Shown here: positions 34,262 to 47,200 of the stretch, one piece after another
Layout: each line of letters opens with the position of its first letter
Position numbering within the stretch: position 1 is the stretch's first letter
Assembly (NCBI RefSeq): GCF_000002595.2
Contig: NC_057009.1
Location: forward strand, 5,535,283 to 5,599,282
Reading direction: 5' to 3'
Length of the DNA: 64,000 nt
Source: Chlamydomonas reinhardtii
Lineage: Eukaryota > Chlorophyta > Chlorophyceae > Chlamydomonadales > Chlamydomonadaceae
Notes under the pieces: model-generated
What the model was told of the DNA's origin: nothing
The model's database searches: none
What the model saw: only the letters and a program-made list of their open reading frames with translations
Position numbers and translations under genes: made by a program

Positions 34262-37200
34262 TTATGCCTCCTCATGGGTGTCCTCCACAGCAATAGCCGT
34301 TGTAGCTGCGGCTGTGGCTACCGCTGCGGCACCGTCCCTCATGCCGTCCGCTGGTGGTGCCAATGGAGCCGGGGCAACCACTGCTGGCGCCGCACCATTG
34401 CCAGTGGCGGTGTCGGCACGTGCGGACTGGTCACCGCCGCCCGCTGCTGCCAGTCGGCTACTGGTGGCAGCGGCCGGAAGCGCGGCAGCTGCAGCCACGC
34501 TGCGCTGGCTGCGGGCGGGCCGAAAGAAGGACGTGGCGGGCGTGGGTGGCGGCGGCGGTGCGCGCATGACCGCCGTTGGGTGAGCTACAACCGCAGGCCG
34601 CGCCGCACCGCTGGCTGGCCGTCGCTGCGGCGGGTCGCTGCTCATGCGGCCGCCATTTGGGGCTCCCGCGCGCGCGGCACCGGGCTTGTGCATGCTCGCA
34701 GCGGCGGTACCTCCCCGCGCAGCACCAGTGGCGGCATCGGCGGTAGAGCTGACTCGTGGCCGAGCAGCTGCAGGCGGGGGCGCTTGCTGGCCTCGGCGGC
34801 CGCCACTGGTGTTGGCGCCTGCGGCAGCCGCGGAGGTGGGCCGGCTGCTGATGCCAACCGTCCTGGCTCCGGCAGTGGGCGGCGCCGCACCAGAGGCAGC
34901 CTGCAAACGGCTGCGATCGGGAGCAGCAGTAGCGGTGGATCCCGGCCTCGCTGCTGCAGCACTCGCTGCTGTCGTCGCTGGCCGTGCCGGCGAAGTCGCC
35001 GCGCCTGGCTGGGCAGGCAGGCCAGCCGGGGCCGCGCCAGTGCGGGCGGCGGTAGCCTTTGCAGGCGAGGTCCCAGCCCCGGCTCCGGACGAAGCGGCCT
35101 GTTGCGCGTCAGGCTGCGGTGATGAGGGCGGCGCTGGCTGAGGCATTGCGTCGTCGCCATGCGTAGGGGCCTCGGCGGACCGGCCGCAGGCACTCGCCTG
35201 TGCCAAAGTTGAATCCTGTGCTGTCCCAGGAGTCCCAGACTCTTCCACAGCCGCGTGCTCCGCCGCGCGCTTGGAGTCTAAGCAGGATTCAGTAGCCGCA
35301 AGCGCCGGCGTCGGCGCATTGTGGTCTTCCACAAACACGGCTTCTGGCGCCACGGGCAGCGCCACCCGCGCATGCTCTGCTGCCCTGATGCTCTCCTGTC
35401 CTAAGCTGCCACTGCTCGTGCCGCCGTCGGTGTCCTGAGTGACAGGGCTGCCGCTGTCAGGCCCCACCAATGCTTCCACCTGTGCCCCCGCCGCCGGCGG
35501 CACCTCCACCGCCGCCGCTACCGCCGCCGCACTGCTGCTGCCCCAGCTGCTGGTGCTTCCGGCACTGGCCGCGCTGCCCATGTGCGAGGCCGCCGCCTGT
35601 GGCGTGCCCGCCGCCACCGCTGGCGAATCAAAGTGCTGCGGCTGCTCGGCCTGCTGCTGCTCCGTTAGCATCACCTGCTGCTGCTCCGTGACGCCTTCCG
35701 CCGTCGTCCCCGAAGCTCCCGGTGCACATGCCCCTGGCTCCAGCTGCAATCCTCAATCCTGCATCAGTCATCCCCGGCTGCAACACCACCACAGCGCCAG
35801 GCTCCTCCGGCGGCACACCAGCGCATCCAGCCCCCATCGGCACCTCCACGTCCGACGGCGCAACGGGCTCTGCCGGTGCCGGTGCAGGCTCGTGCAAAGC
35901 CTGCGCCGCTGAGATGGGCGCTGATGGCGCCGCGGTCACAGCCGCCTTCGACGTTTTAGACGCCAGAGCCGTCGCCGGCCGCGCCCCCGCACCTGATGTG
36001 CGGGCCGCCGCCGCCGCAGCAGCAGCAGCAGCAGCGGCGCCGGTGCTGGTGCGCGCTGCTGCACCCCGTACGACGCCCTGCGCCCCGCGAGCCGGTACAC
36101 CTGCTTTGGCAGTAACTGCAGCAGCAGCAGCAGCAGCAGCAGCAGTGCCAGCGGCCGCAGTGGATGCTGCTTGCCGTGATGCAGGGCGCGACAGTGCGGA
36201 CGTGGACGCGGCCGCCGCCCCAGCAGCATGTGCAGGTGCAGGTGCACTGCGCCTTGCTGTGAGCGTCGCCGCTGCTGCAACTCCCCCCCGCGGCCCTCCC
36301 TCTTGCCCTCCCTCTGCTGGCTTTCCTCCTTCTGCTCCTGCTGCTCCTGCTACTACTCCTGTTGCTGCTCTTCGCCCTCCTGCCGCTGCCGCTGCTGTGG
36401 ATCCTCGTGCTGCTGCCGCTGTCCCACGTGGCGATGGGGCTGCTGCAGCTGCAGCCGACCCTGACGCGCCCGCCCTTGCGCCCCGCGCTGCTGCTGCTGC
36501 TGCTCCTGTCGCTGCGGGGCCCCGTGCATGAAGCCGAGCTTCAGGCGACGACACGGTACCGGCCGTAGCAGGAGCGACTGGCGAGGCGGCTGCAGCCGCG
36601 GCCGCCGGTTGCCGCCGGAGAGCGCTCTGCGGCTGCGCCCTCAGCGTGGGCATCCGTGCTGCTCCTGCTGCCCCTGCCGCCGAGCTGGGACCCGGGCCCG
36701 CCGCTGCGCCAGGCCCGGGCGGCACGCTGCCTGCCCCCGATGCTGTGCCAGCACGCCCGCGCACTGCCGCAGCTGACGCCGCCCGGCCCGGCGTGACGCT
36801 TGCAGAAGAGGCGGAGGCACGAGGCTCAGCGGTGAGCGGCCGGGCGGCTTTCCGAGCCGAGCCCTTGGGCCCAGGCGTGACTGGGTCAGGTTCCAGGGAG
36901 ATGGTCCACATGGCGATGCCGCCGCCAGCACCAGCACGAGACCCGCCCGCCCCCACAGCCTCCTCCGCCTCCCCTCCAGCCCAAGCACCACGCCGCAGAC
37001 CGCTGCTGCCCGGCGGCGTGGCAGCTGCGCCGGCATTAGCAGCGGAATGGCCGACTGTGCTGAGGTTGGGGCCGGGGCTACGCCCAGAGCTGCTGCTGGC
37101 GCCTGCGGCACTCGCGGCCGCGTCGGGTCCGGCCAGGCCCGCCACCGCCAGCTCCCGGATGCGACGCTGCACGGGCTGCGGCAGCCGGCGGAAGGTGTCG

Positions 37201-40044
37201 CAGCGGACCGCCAGCGGCATGTGGCGCACCACCCAGCTGTGCACGTGCGTGTGGAGGGCCTGCGGTGCAGGGCAGCGGGAGGATCGTGTGCCCGAGCCCA
37301 AACAAAAGAACTGGTGCCAGGCTGCAAATCGGGAGGGGAGGGCTAGTCATGGCACATGCACAAACACCTCTTTCCGCTGAATGGTAACAGTCTTCCTAGT
37401 CTACACGCGCAGTTGCTTCCGTTGCCATTCCGCGCGTGCCGTGTTGACGTCTTTCTCTTGCGGTCTCCTTGCAACCATGCACACAGTGCCCGGCCCTGCC
37501 CCTCAACATTCCCGACACTCACGGACCTCCATGTGCCGCGCCTCTTCCTCGCCCAGCCAACTCTCCTCCTCCTCCTCCTGAAGCTCCGCATCCCACGCCG
37601 TCGGCGACGCGCGTCCCTGTTGCTGCTGCCGCTGCAGGCGCGCCCGCAGCTGCAGCGCCGCCCGCTGCGCCGCCCCGGCGGGCGGGGGCGGCGGCCCAAA
37701 CAGCAACGAGCGGCGGCATCCCGCCTCCCAGCCCGCACCACCGCGCCCGCCGGCCAGCGCCCACACCGCCGGGTCAGGCTCGGGGTGTTCGGCCACGTGC
37801 GCCCTCAGCTCCTCCAGCAGCTGCGGCCAGCACTCGGCGCGGTCCTGCCTGCACGTGCCAGCGTAACGTCTTGCCGTATCACGTGCTGGAGTGCCAGGCA
37901 GCGGCGGAGCCAAGAAGCGCTTTAAGAAGATGTGTAGGCACACACTAGCTGTGTCCAACACAGTCCCGCGTATTTCTTCCCTGTGATTTCTTACACTACG
38001 GTTGCTGTGTACCGAAACAACCAAGTTCCCAGGCACAGCAGGGTTCCCGGGCATACGCAGTTACGCACCGTGCGCCGGCCGAGGCACAGACCTCCGGGAA
38101 CTTTGCCCACAGCGCCGCCAACGTGTGTGTCGTCAGCTCCCCACACATCTCCCGGGGCCGGGCCGCCCACGCCACAGGCGGCAGCGCCGCGGCCAGCGCA
38201 CGGCAGGCCGCCAGCGCAGCCGGTGCGGCGTCTGGCTGGGCGGCGCGGGCCTTGGCGGCTGCTAGCACGTCCTCTTGGATAGACCTGTAGAGCGCATGTG
38301 TTGCAGGGCACAAGGGAAGGAACACTCAATATGTACTCACATGCAAGAGCATGGGGGCAAGCGGGTGGTGAAGCGCCCGTTAGTGCTGGCAACGACGCGG
38401 CGGCCACCCGTCCCGTTCATCGGCAAATGCATGCGGCCCTACGGGATCGTGGCTTGCTCGCGCCTGTTGGTTGTGCGGATGTGGGTGCGGATGTGGTTGC
38501 TGAGGCGGCACATATCTCACGCGAACGCCGAGGCCACCTCACCTGGCCAGAGCCGCAAAGGTGCGGCTGGGCCACACCCTGGCCGGCCACGCCGCCATCC
38601 AGGCCATACACTCGCTGTACAGCCGGCCCAGCCCCCCGTCGGGGTCACCAATGCCGTACGCCAGCGCCTGCGCCGCCAGCGCTGCCACCTGCGGCACGCC
38701 CTCCACCGCCGCCGAGTTGGCGGCCGGCCGCCTGCGTGGTGTCAATCTCCAGCGTCAATACACCTGAGGCCACAACCTTCGCCCCCTACACAAAGCAGTA
38801 CGCCCGGTATGGGTGTTACGTGCACGTGCATGTGGCACGCGGCACGTGCACCGCGTGCCCGCTGCCCCGGCTGCCTGGCCCCGACCCCCCCCCCGCACCT
38901 GAAGCCGGCGCAAGGTCCCTTGCACAGGGCCGCCAGCACCCGCTCCTTGACCGCCGGCACACACCACACGTCCGCCAGAGCCAGGAGCTCGGCGGCGTTG
39001 GACTGCGGGCGGCGCCACGCACGCACACACCGTCATCGTCAGGAGGGAAGGGCTTGCAAGACGTGCGACAAGGCGTGCTGCAGGCTTGACCCGATGAGGC
39101 CATGTCGCTGCGGCAGCGGGGCCCGCAGCTTGGCGCGATGCGGGTTGGGGACTTGGGGCCCATGTGCCGCTGCCCATGCAGGCCGGGGCCGCCACGTTCA
39201 CATGACCCCATGATGAGCGGCGCTCACCCCATCGACCTCGAGCGGCGTTGCCTCCGCCCCCGCCCCCGCCCCAGCCACCAGCCAGTCCACCACCGCGGCG
39301 GCCAGGGAGGCTTGACAGCTGCCTGCAGCCAGGCGGGGACGCACGCGCGCAGGCAGGCAGGCAGGCATACAGTGCGTGGAGTCATCTGGGCGAAGCACAT
39401 GGAAACGAAGTGTGCGTGCGTGCGCTGCGGCGTGCTGGTGCGTGGTGCCGCCACGGCCTGGGGCACCATACCCTTGCCTATGTACAGATGCTGGCTTTCG
39501 GTAACAGCCGCAGTCCTCACTTATCACAGCTGTAAAGATCCAGCTTAGCCGCACCTGTGTGCACGCTCAAGACGCGCCCGTGTGACTCCGGCTCCTCGCT
39601 GGTGTCCGCCGTGTCACCCCCACCTCCCAGCCCCCAGGGTGTGGCGCCGGAGCCCACGCCGAAGTCCATGAGCCCTCGGAAGTACTGTCATTTGGGTTGG
39701 ACACGGGCATATGCTGTGCAAGAACAACTTGAAGGTCTGCAGCGGGTATAGATAGTCGGCGCCGGCGCATGTGTCTCCCATGCTCCGAAGGCCCCAAGCC
39801 GGAGCAGCACGCCACCCCGTACCCAGTAATGCTTTCCCGGCCGGCTCACATAGCATACCCATCGCCTCCTTTACCCAGAGCTCACTTCGCAACAGCCTCG
39901 AAGCTGCTCATACGTATACGCGTCAAGCGTGACTGCTTCGGTGTCGCGTTCGCCGCTGAGCCGCAGCGCGCACTTCCGTGGCGGGCCCGTGGCCGCTGTG
40001 TCAGATACCTGCGCCCCATCGGCTGCGCGCTCGTCATAGGGCAT
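34262..40044 (-). CDS. BTB/POZ-domain protein with long Ala-rich C-terminal region
   Basis: Eight phase-consistent exons on the minus strand: 39886-40044, 39555-39684, 39228-39322, 38899-39002, 38543-38731, 38069-38284, 37523-37848 and from 37321 downward. The start MPYDERAADG is the first ATG in frame. The N-terminal ~150 residues read as a divergent BTB domain: CEYFRGLMDFGVG, then VVDWLVAGAGAGAEATPL, then SNAAELLALADVWCVPAVKE. A helical BACK-like region follows, then HTHVHSWVVRHMPLAVR with RRLPQPVQRRIREL. BTB proteins often act as substrate adaptors of CUL3 ubiquitin ligases. The last exon stays open to a stop at 35628 (970 residues), but a second Ala/Ser-rich frame runs from about 35749 to 34262. 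They could join through a short intron (GTGGTG ... TTGCAG, about 35742-35792), extending the protein by roughly 440 residues. Which end is used is unresolved. Confidence 0.68.
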
Positions 40045-40506
40045 GCTGCCCGGACAAGTTAAAGTTGGGTACGGGCTTAGTACCGCCTAGCGGCACAGGT
40101 TCCGGTCACAGAGGCGTGCGCGCGAGGATTAGAACCCAGCTTTCGAATGCATCGTCGGTTGTGTTTCGCGTCTGTGTGTCGGTCCCCGTATAATTTGACC
40201 GCGACGCCGGGTGCTACGGTACAGTAATGCTGAGACACACGCAATGCACACAACACGTAGTTGGCAGGGTGCTGAGCAACACCGTCCCGAGTGATTGGCA
40301 TCTGGGCGATTGCGCTTCCGCTTCGTGTCATGCTGTCAGAGCCTGCCCTACTTATTAGTAGTCATATACCAAAAAGTAAATCATCACTGGTATTTATCAC
40401 TGAGCTTTCTGTGCTGTTTCTTTCATTCTCCGTGTTCGAGGAGCTACGTCAGGGCAGTGCTACGCCTGCATAGCACGCACTCGTGTACTGTTGTTCTAGC
40501 CTGGTT
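40045..40506. promoter_or_regulatory. Divergent intergenic region between BTB and ARGLU1-like genes
   Basis: A 460-bp spacer between two divergently transcribed genes, so presumably a shared promoter region. It is AT-richer at 40340-40440. No defined box was recognised. Confidence 0.4.
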
Positions 40507-42362
40507 ATGGGCAGGTCACGCTCGCGTTCCCGCTCGAGGTCTCGCGACAGGTGCAGACTGCAGACTGCGCGCGAGATTCCTGTCTCCATCCGCCTGCGCC
40601 ACATGGGAGCCTTATTTGAATTCGTCTATGCAGGAATCGCGATGAGCAGCCCCGGCTGGCCGGCGGCACCAAGGTGGCGAAATCCAGGCAAGAGACCTCG
40701 TTGCCGTTAAGCGGCTGTTGTTCAATGGCCGGGCCTGCAAATCTTGGCTGGATTAAGCAAATCAGCTCCGGCACAATGAGCTGCACGGGCTTCCGTTCAT
40801 TGTTTCCCCTCCCCACCTGGCCCATCCCTGACCCCCAGGCGCTATCGCACAAAGGCAGTCGACCATACCGGGTAAGCCCAGCTGCTCGCACAGGCACACA
40901 CCCCTCATGCCCTCGGACTGGGAACCTAGGATTCGCCCAGCACACACACCGGCGACCCCCAAACACCGTCGCTCTCCTCCCCAACCCTCACCTTTTACTC
41001 CCCTCCCACCGCCCTCCCTGTGCACGCAGCGGCCTGACCGCCACGGCTCTGGCCCGGCAGCGGGCGCAGCTGCTGCAGCTGGAGGAGGAGATCCTGGGCT
41101 CCATAGAGGCCACCGTGGAGGCGGCGCTGGCGGACAAGCTGGCCAGCGAGGAGGTGCAGGTGGGCGCGCGCGTGTGAGGGCATGGTGCGCCGTGCGCGGG
41201 TGGGTCTGTTGGGTGGAGTGATAGTGATAGGGAGTAAATCAGACGATAACGTAGGGGTTGTGTGCCGCTGATGGGTGTTGCGGCGGTGTGGTGGAGGCAT
41301 GTGAAACTTGCGGTTACGGTATATGCCCAGGGCCTGGACCGGGTTTGGGTTGTCTGGGCTCAGGCCCACTGACACGCACACCCTCCTCCCTGGCTGATTT
41401 GTGTGTCCTGCTGGACGCTTGCAGGCGCGTATCCAGGCCCGGCTGCGAGAGGAGCGGGCGCGGCTGGAGGCGCAGGTGACGGCGCAGCTGGAGGCGGAGC
41501 GCCGGAGCCTGCTGGAGCGCAAGCGGCACGAGGCCGAGCAGGTATGAGGCGAGGGGGCGGGGCCAGGGTATGGGGTAGGGTGTGGCAGGCAGGCATGCTG
41601 GCAGGCCCACGTGAGGAAAGGAGCAGCGGTGCAAAATGGTTGAATGGTGCAAGGGAAGTGGGCAGACCCGGCAGCGTGCCCGGACATGTTGGCATAGCCA
41701 TGGCGGCAGGCAAGCGGGCAGCCAGGCATGGACGTGGCTTGGACGTGGCATGGGCATCACGTGCTGTTACGCCGTGACGGGGCGAGGCGCTGGCTGCCAT
41801 CTGACGCTGAAACGACATGACGTGGTGTGTTGTGTCGTGACTGCTGCCTACCTGCACCGCCCAGGCTCGCAAGCGGCAGGAGGAGCTGGACCGGATTCTG
41901 GAGGAGAACCGCCGCAAGGTGCGCCTTTGCCTTTTGCTGGGAGCTGTGCGTATGTATGTGCCGTGACTGGCGCACCGCTATCCCAAGGAGGCTGGATTTA
42001 GGAGCACATTCTGAGCTATCTACCGTGCAACCTCTTGTACGGGGAATCGGAAATAAAGCGTGCTTGTAACCCTGTGCTTGTTCTGTGTCTTGTGAGGCGG
42101 GGTAGCTGGGGCACTAGCGCGGGACTGAAGCTGGACCAGGGACAGCAAAGAGCTTGAGATCGGGGTGCCTTCGCCGCAAACCCGTTACGCATACCCACGC
42201 TGAAGCCATACTTCCTCCTGCGTACCGGTGCCCTTCTGATGGTTGTCGCAGGTGGAGGAGGCGCAGCGGCGCGCGGCGGAGGAGCGCGCCCGCCGCGACG
42301 CGGAATGGCAGGCAGCGCTGGAGTCACGCGTGGCGCAGCGGGGCGGCTTGTCGGCGCGGTGA
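40507..42362 (+). CDS. ARGLU1: ARGLU1-like arginine/glutamate-rich protein
   Basis: Five exons with matching phases: 40507-40550, 41030-41159, 41425-41541, 41865-41918 and 42252-42362, giving 151 residues. The protein starts with a short RS tract (MGRSRSRSRSRSRD), then forms one long charged helix: ARQRAQLLQLEEEI, ARIQARLREERARLEA, RKRQEELDRILEENRRKVEE, AEERARRDAEWQ. The REELxRILEENxRKxxEAQ block is the hallmark of ARGLU1, a nuclear protein linked to pre-mRNA splicing and transcription in animals. The RS domain is far shorter than in human ARGLU1 and the C-terminus ends earlier. GTGAGC overlaps the stop codon (GCGCG|GTGAGC), so a further 3' exon is possible. A TGTAA at 43381-43385 would then serve either form. 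Confidence 0.82.
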
Positions 42363-44243
42363 GCGGGCGGCGGCGGAGTCCCACAGCCGCTGACAGAGCG
42401 CTCGCGCCTTGCCGCCGAGGGCTGCAGGCCGCGGTCGGAAGACCAACCGGCAGAGCGGACGCCTGCATGCAAGCGGCACCGCTGCAGCTGGCCTCTGCAG
42501 GCAAACCCCCGCCGCAGCTACTGCCGCACATGGCGGCGGTGGTGCAGCAGCTCAGCGCACGTGCGCGGTACACGCCCAGCCTGGTGGCAGAGCGCTGGCG
42601 AGTGGCTGCTGCGCGCTGTCCTGGGGGCAGCCTCAGCTTCAGCGCCGCCATCCCGCCCTAACACCATTCCGCTGCGGAACTCACCACTGCTGCCCACTAC
42701 CACACAACCCACAAACGCCACCACAACCTCTTCAATCATCACCGCGGCGGCGGCAGCTCCCCCGCTTGCCACTTTTGTGCGGGGGCACGATCGGGGCCTG
42801 TGGCGCGACTGCGCAGGGTGGGCGCAGCACAGCCATCTGCGATGCGGCCTGCTGTCGCGGGGCCGCAGTCATGCGTCAGGTCTGGCGCCGAGTGCGGGCG
42901 CCTCAGTTGCGCTGGCGCCTAAGCCTTGCTGGCCGGGCGCAGGCCGCATTATGCAGCTCGCATACGCCGGCACCCAACCCGCAGCCAGCCGGTTGCCGGT
43001 GTGTGTCGGCCCGCATACTTTGGCAGCTACCGGCTACCTCGCTGTCTGACACAGCGGCCTGGCTGCAGTTGCTAGTGTCTGGGCGGCGGGTTCGGCCGCG
43101 TCGCCCATGCTGTCAGGTGCCCCCTGCTGCTTGTCGTCCTGCGATTGTGAGTGTGGTGGCCGGACCAGCAAGCGCGTGGCAAGGTCCAGGGGCATGGCAG
43201 TGCGGTCAGGGAGGTGCTGTGCGGCTAGCCGGCGAGGTGAGGCGCCTGAAAGTACGGGTACGGGCCCGCGCCTGAAAGCGTGTTCGAGCGCATGCGGGAC
43301 GGTGCCGCGGTGGTCTGGTTGGCTAGGCAGTCGTGAAGGCGTGCACCACGAGGCCGCATTAGTCCCTGATGCCGTACACATGTAAGTGCTCTGCCTCCAG
43401 ACCTACACGCAGCAATACCAGATGGCCACAACATCCGCCAGCAGGGTACTGGAGTGGGGCGTCAAAGCAGTTATGCGGGGGCGCTCCCGACTTCAACCCG
43501 CTCAATGATTGCGACATTACAAGAAGGGACAGTCCGACCAAGCAATGACGCGCTGGCCCCCGAGCTCGCTATGCAGTACAAGTCCATCGGGACCATCGAG
43601 CAGCCAAGTGTCCCTGGCGGCGCCCTGCAGCTGGACAGTGGTTGTCCCAACCAGGTCCCAACCACTCAATCACAGCCAATCCCCGGAGTTTCCACCCTCC
43701 TGAATTGCTCCTAGAGGCATTATGCAACGTTCATGGGATCTGTCGCGTGCGGTTGGGGTCCCAGCAGGTCCCAGTCGCTTCGTCTCCCGCAAGCAAGGTC
43801 GCCAGCATCCCACCATGCGCCTGCCCTACCTAACACATGCTCAAGCAAGCAGCTGTTGGTAGGTGTAGCAAGCTACTTCGCCGCATCGAACCCTGCAGCG
43901 CCTGCATGACGAACAAAACCTTTGCGTCACAGGCGGTTGAAAGCCCGCCTGTCCAGCGAAAACGGCCCCCTACTGGTGTAACTAGTGTTCTAAACCATAT
44001 CTTCTACCGCTTGAATCAATGAACTTAAAAATAGCACGTGTGGGGTGGGCATCGCGCAAAAAGGCGAATCAGTCGCCTTAAGTTCCGCGTCGCCAACAAT
44101 GAGTCAGACGTACTTGTGAAGAACTATTATATAGATGGAGTTGAGGATGCCGAGCACTGTGTGTGCTTCGGCCAGGATCGTTTGCGTTTCCTTTGCCAAG
44201 CCACTAAAGAAGTAGCCGCTTGAAACCACTTGGATACGATAAG
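42363..44243. other. 3' flank of ARGLU1-like gene and spacer
   Basis: Long frames at 42409-43275 are GC-rich and open in several frames at once, which is expected by chance here. No domain was recognised. A TGTAA at 43381-43385 may end a long ARGLU1-like 3' UTR. 43990-44240 is AT-richer and is the promoter side of the kinase-like gene. Confidence 0.4.
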
Positions 44244-47200
44244 ATGTGGCAGCTACTCGGCGCGCTCTGTCCTTGCGTCTGGGGCCCTCTCGAGTGCGCC
44301 GCGACGCCGAACGAGGGGGCCCTACTGCACCAGGAGTCTGTCAACGGCGTATCGAACCACGATGGCATACCATTAGCAGGAGAGGTGTCTTTAAGTGTTA
44401 AAGCCGGGGCTGCGCCTGAGCCAGGGGCCGGTTTACCAGCAGGGGCCGCTTTCCGCGGCTCAGAAGCGCTTTCGATTACAACAAGCGTTGTCGACTGCGA
44501 CATAAGCCTAACTCTTGAGGACGCACCGGACCGGGACGTTATGGCGGAACCCGCCGGGAGCGTATGTGACGGCGACCACATGGACTCGCTGCTGGCGTCG
44601 CTGCTTAACTCAATGGCCGCTCGGAACTTGACCACCTGCACCTCGCTGGAAACAATTACGGAAGGTGTGTCCGGAGTAACCGGAGTCACTTGTACCGTAC
44701 CGTACCTGCTTGTGCATTGTTCTGCCCGTGTGCCGCCCGAACCTTTCCCGCCGCTGCATCGCCTCCCTGTAGGCTTCCAAGCAAGCACCGATACCGCCTT
44801 GCTAGCCAAGGCTAGTAACTGCGACTTTCCTGCAATACCGGCGGTCACGCGGCAATGCGAGGGGTCTTCGGCTTCTGGCAGCAGTCTTCAGCGCACCACC
44901 GGCTCGCGTCTACAGCAGCCAGGGTCACAAGCAACAGCCGCTCTGCGCGCCGCCGTTGCCGCCTCTCCACCTGCAGTAGCGCTGCCAACGGGCCCCCTGC
45001 CGCCACTAGCGTCGCCGTTCAACGCAGTCTCGGCGCCGTTCTTGGACGCAAGCCCCGGCGATGACCGCTGCAGCAGCTTGCCGCCGCTGTGCCACGCCCG
45101 GCTTGGCGTCAGCCACAGCTACGCCTTCGCCCACCACGAGGCTGCTGCCGCACCGGCCGTGTGCATCGCCGCCCTCAGCGGTCAGGAGCCCCTGCAGCGG
45201 CACCAGCTGTCCAGCAGGCCCAGCACTGCCCACGTCGCAGAGCCGGCGGCGGCGGCGGCAGCCGGCGGCGCGGCAGCGCATGCCGCTACAGCCACGGTGG
45301 CGGCGGACACGGGTGAGGTCGCAGCGGCGGGTGCAAGCGCCGCGGGCGACTTGTTGGCCGGTCCCTCCGAGCCGGCGGCGCTGCAGGCGGCTGAGGTGCC
45401 GCTGCAGGCGCGGCCGCAGGTGGTGGCGTCGTTACAGGAGCTGCTTTCGGACGTTGACAACCTCAGTCCTATGGCCTCGACGGCGCCGGCCCTGGCGCCA
45501 GCCGCAGGCGTGACGGCGCCGCGGGGCACCGGTGGCGGGAACAGCTCGAGCGCGGGGGCCGGCGCCTGCGCCACGGTTTGGCAGGGTGAGCACGGGGGGT
45601 GCAGTGCCTGCCTACACACCTCGCACACACAGTAGCCTACCTGCTGGCCTGTATCACTGCAGCCGGCCGCCATGCATGCCAATAACTGAACCACTGTCCT
45701 GCTCGTTCATTATGCGTGCAGGCAAGTGGCAGGGAAAGCAGGCGGTCGTGGTGAAGCTGGTGGCCGGCAGCGGCGGCAGCGGCTGGTGCCGCCCGGACGC
45801 CCCCATGCTGCGTGACGCCTGCCGCGCCGCCCGCCTGGCCTGGGACCACCCCAACCTAGCACAGGTGCTCGCCGTCCGGGCCTTAGTCATCGATCAGGCC
45901 GTGCTGGACGAGCTGCGGCAGCTGCTGCAGCCTGCGCTGCCGTCGGCTGGCGCCGGCCTGGGCCTTGCAGCTTGGGTGCAGGCGGGCGCGCGGCGTGAGG
46001 CGGAGGCAGGCCTGGTGTTGGGGGCGGGCGCTGCCAGCAGCAGTGCGGCCGCGTGCGCTTCCAGCGGCGTACTGACCTTGGGCAGCGAACTGCCGGGAGG
46101 GGAGGCGGCCTGGGCGCAGGCAGCGGCAGCGGCTGCGGCGGCTGGCACGCGGTTGCGGCCAATGGGCCGTCTGCAGCGTTTCCTCATGTATTCCCCTGTG
46201 GGGCCGCCACTCTCGCCGATGACAGGTGAGCTGCTGCCGCTGCTGCTGGGCGGCTGCGGGGCGACTTGGCGTGGGTGGTGGTGCCGTGGTGCCAGCGCTG
46301 CCTTGCCGCTTGTGTGTGCACGTGCCGGAAGGCGCTGCTCAGGCATAACACGTAGCTAACGATAGACGCGTGTACCGCATACCCCTCGATTTGCCGTGCC
46401 TGCAGGGCCGTACCTGCACCCCGCGCTCGCAGGCAGTCGCCCCGAAGACAGCGACTGCTCAAACCCCGCACACATCCCCAGCGTGTTGACCCGGGCAGCA
46501 GCGCCGCCCCCGGCGCCCGCTGCCGCCGGCGCCAACGGCTGCGCACCCCCGCAACATGACCACGGGTGTCAGCAGCCAGGGCGGCAGCAGCCGGAGGAGC
46601 AGCAGGAGCAGGAGCAAGAGCAGCAGCAGCAGCAGCCCCAAAGGCTGCTGCAGGCGCAGACGCAGCCGCACCTGCTGCCTGTGCTGCGGGCACTTGCGCG
46701 GCAGCGGCTGCCGCCGGGCGGCTGCATGGTGGCGGTGGTGACCCGCCTGTGCGACATGGTGAGTGAGCGACGCACGTCCGCGTTGGGGTGGATATCGTAC
46801 ATACTGCACCCTCATTCGACTACGCTGCATGCATGGAGGTCCGCATGATGTGCGCACATACGGCAGCGGTGCTGACCGCTTGGTTCCCACATGCGTGTTC
46901 GTGTGCGTGTGCGTGTCACGCGGCGGCCGCAGGGCAACCTGGCAACGCTGGCCTGCGCGGCCGAGTCGCCCTTCCGACCCTCGCGCACCTGGCCCCTGCA
47001 TGTGGCGCACCGGGCGCTGCTGCGCACGGCGCGCGAAACATCCGCGGCGCTGGCGGCACTGCACGCGGCCGGCGTGCCGCACGGTGCGTGCGTGTGTATC
47101 GCGCCTGTATGTCTCATGTGTGCGGTATGCCACCCATGTTGTCATGGCTGGGGGCATTGCTCGGCACAGCGGTTGCTCTTCGAATCTCACGACTTTGAAT

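Noticed and set aside
42409-43275. Open frame of 288 codons after the ARGLU1-like gene
   Set aside because: Several frames on both strands are open here, the translation is rich in Arg/Pro/Cys without domain character, and no splice-supported neighbours exist. This is expected by chance in very GC-rich DNA.
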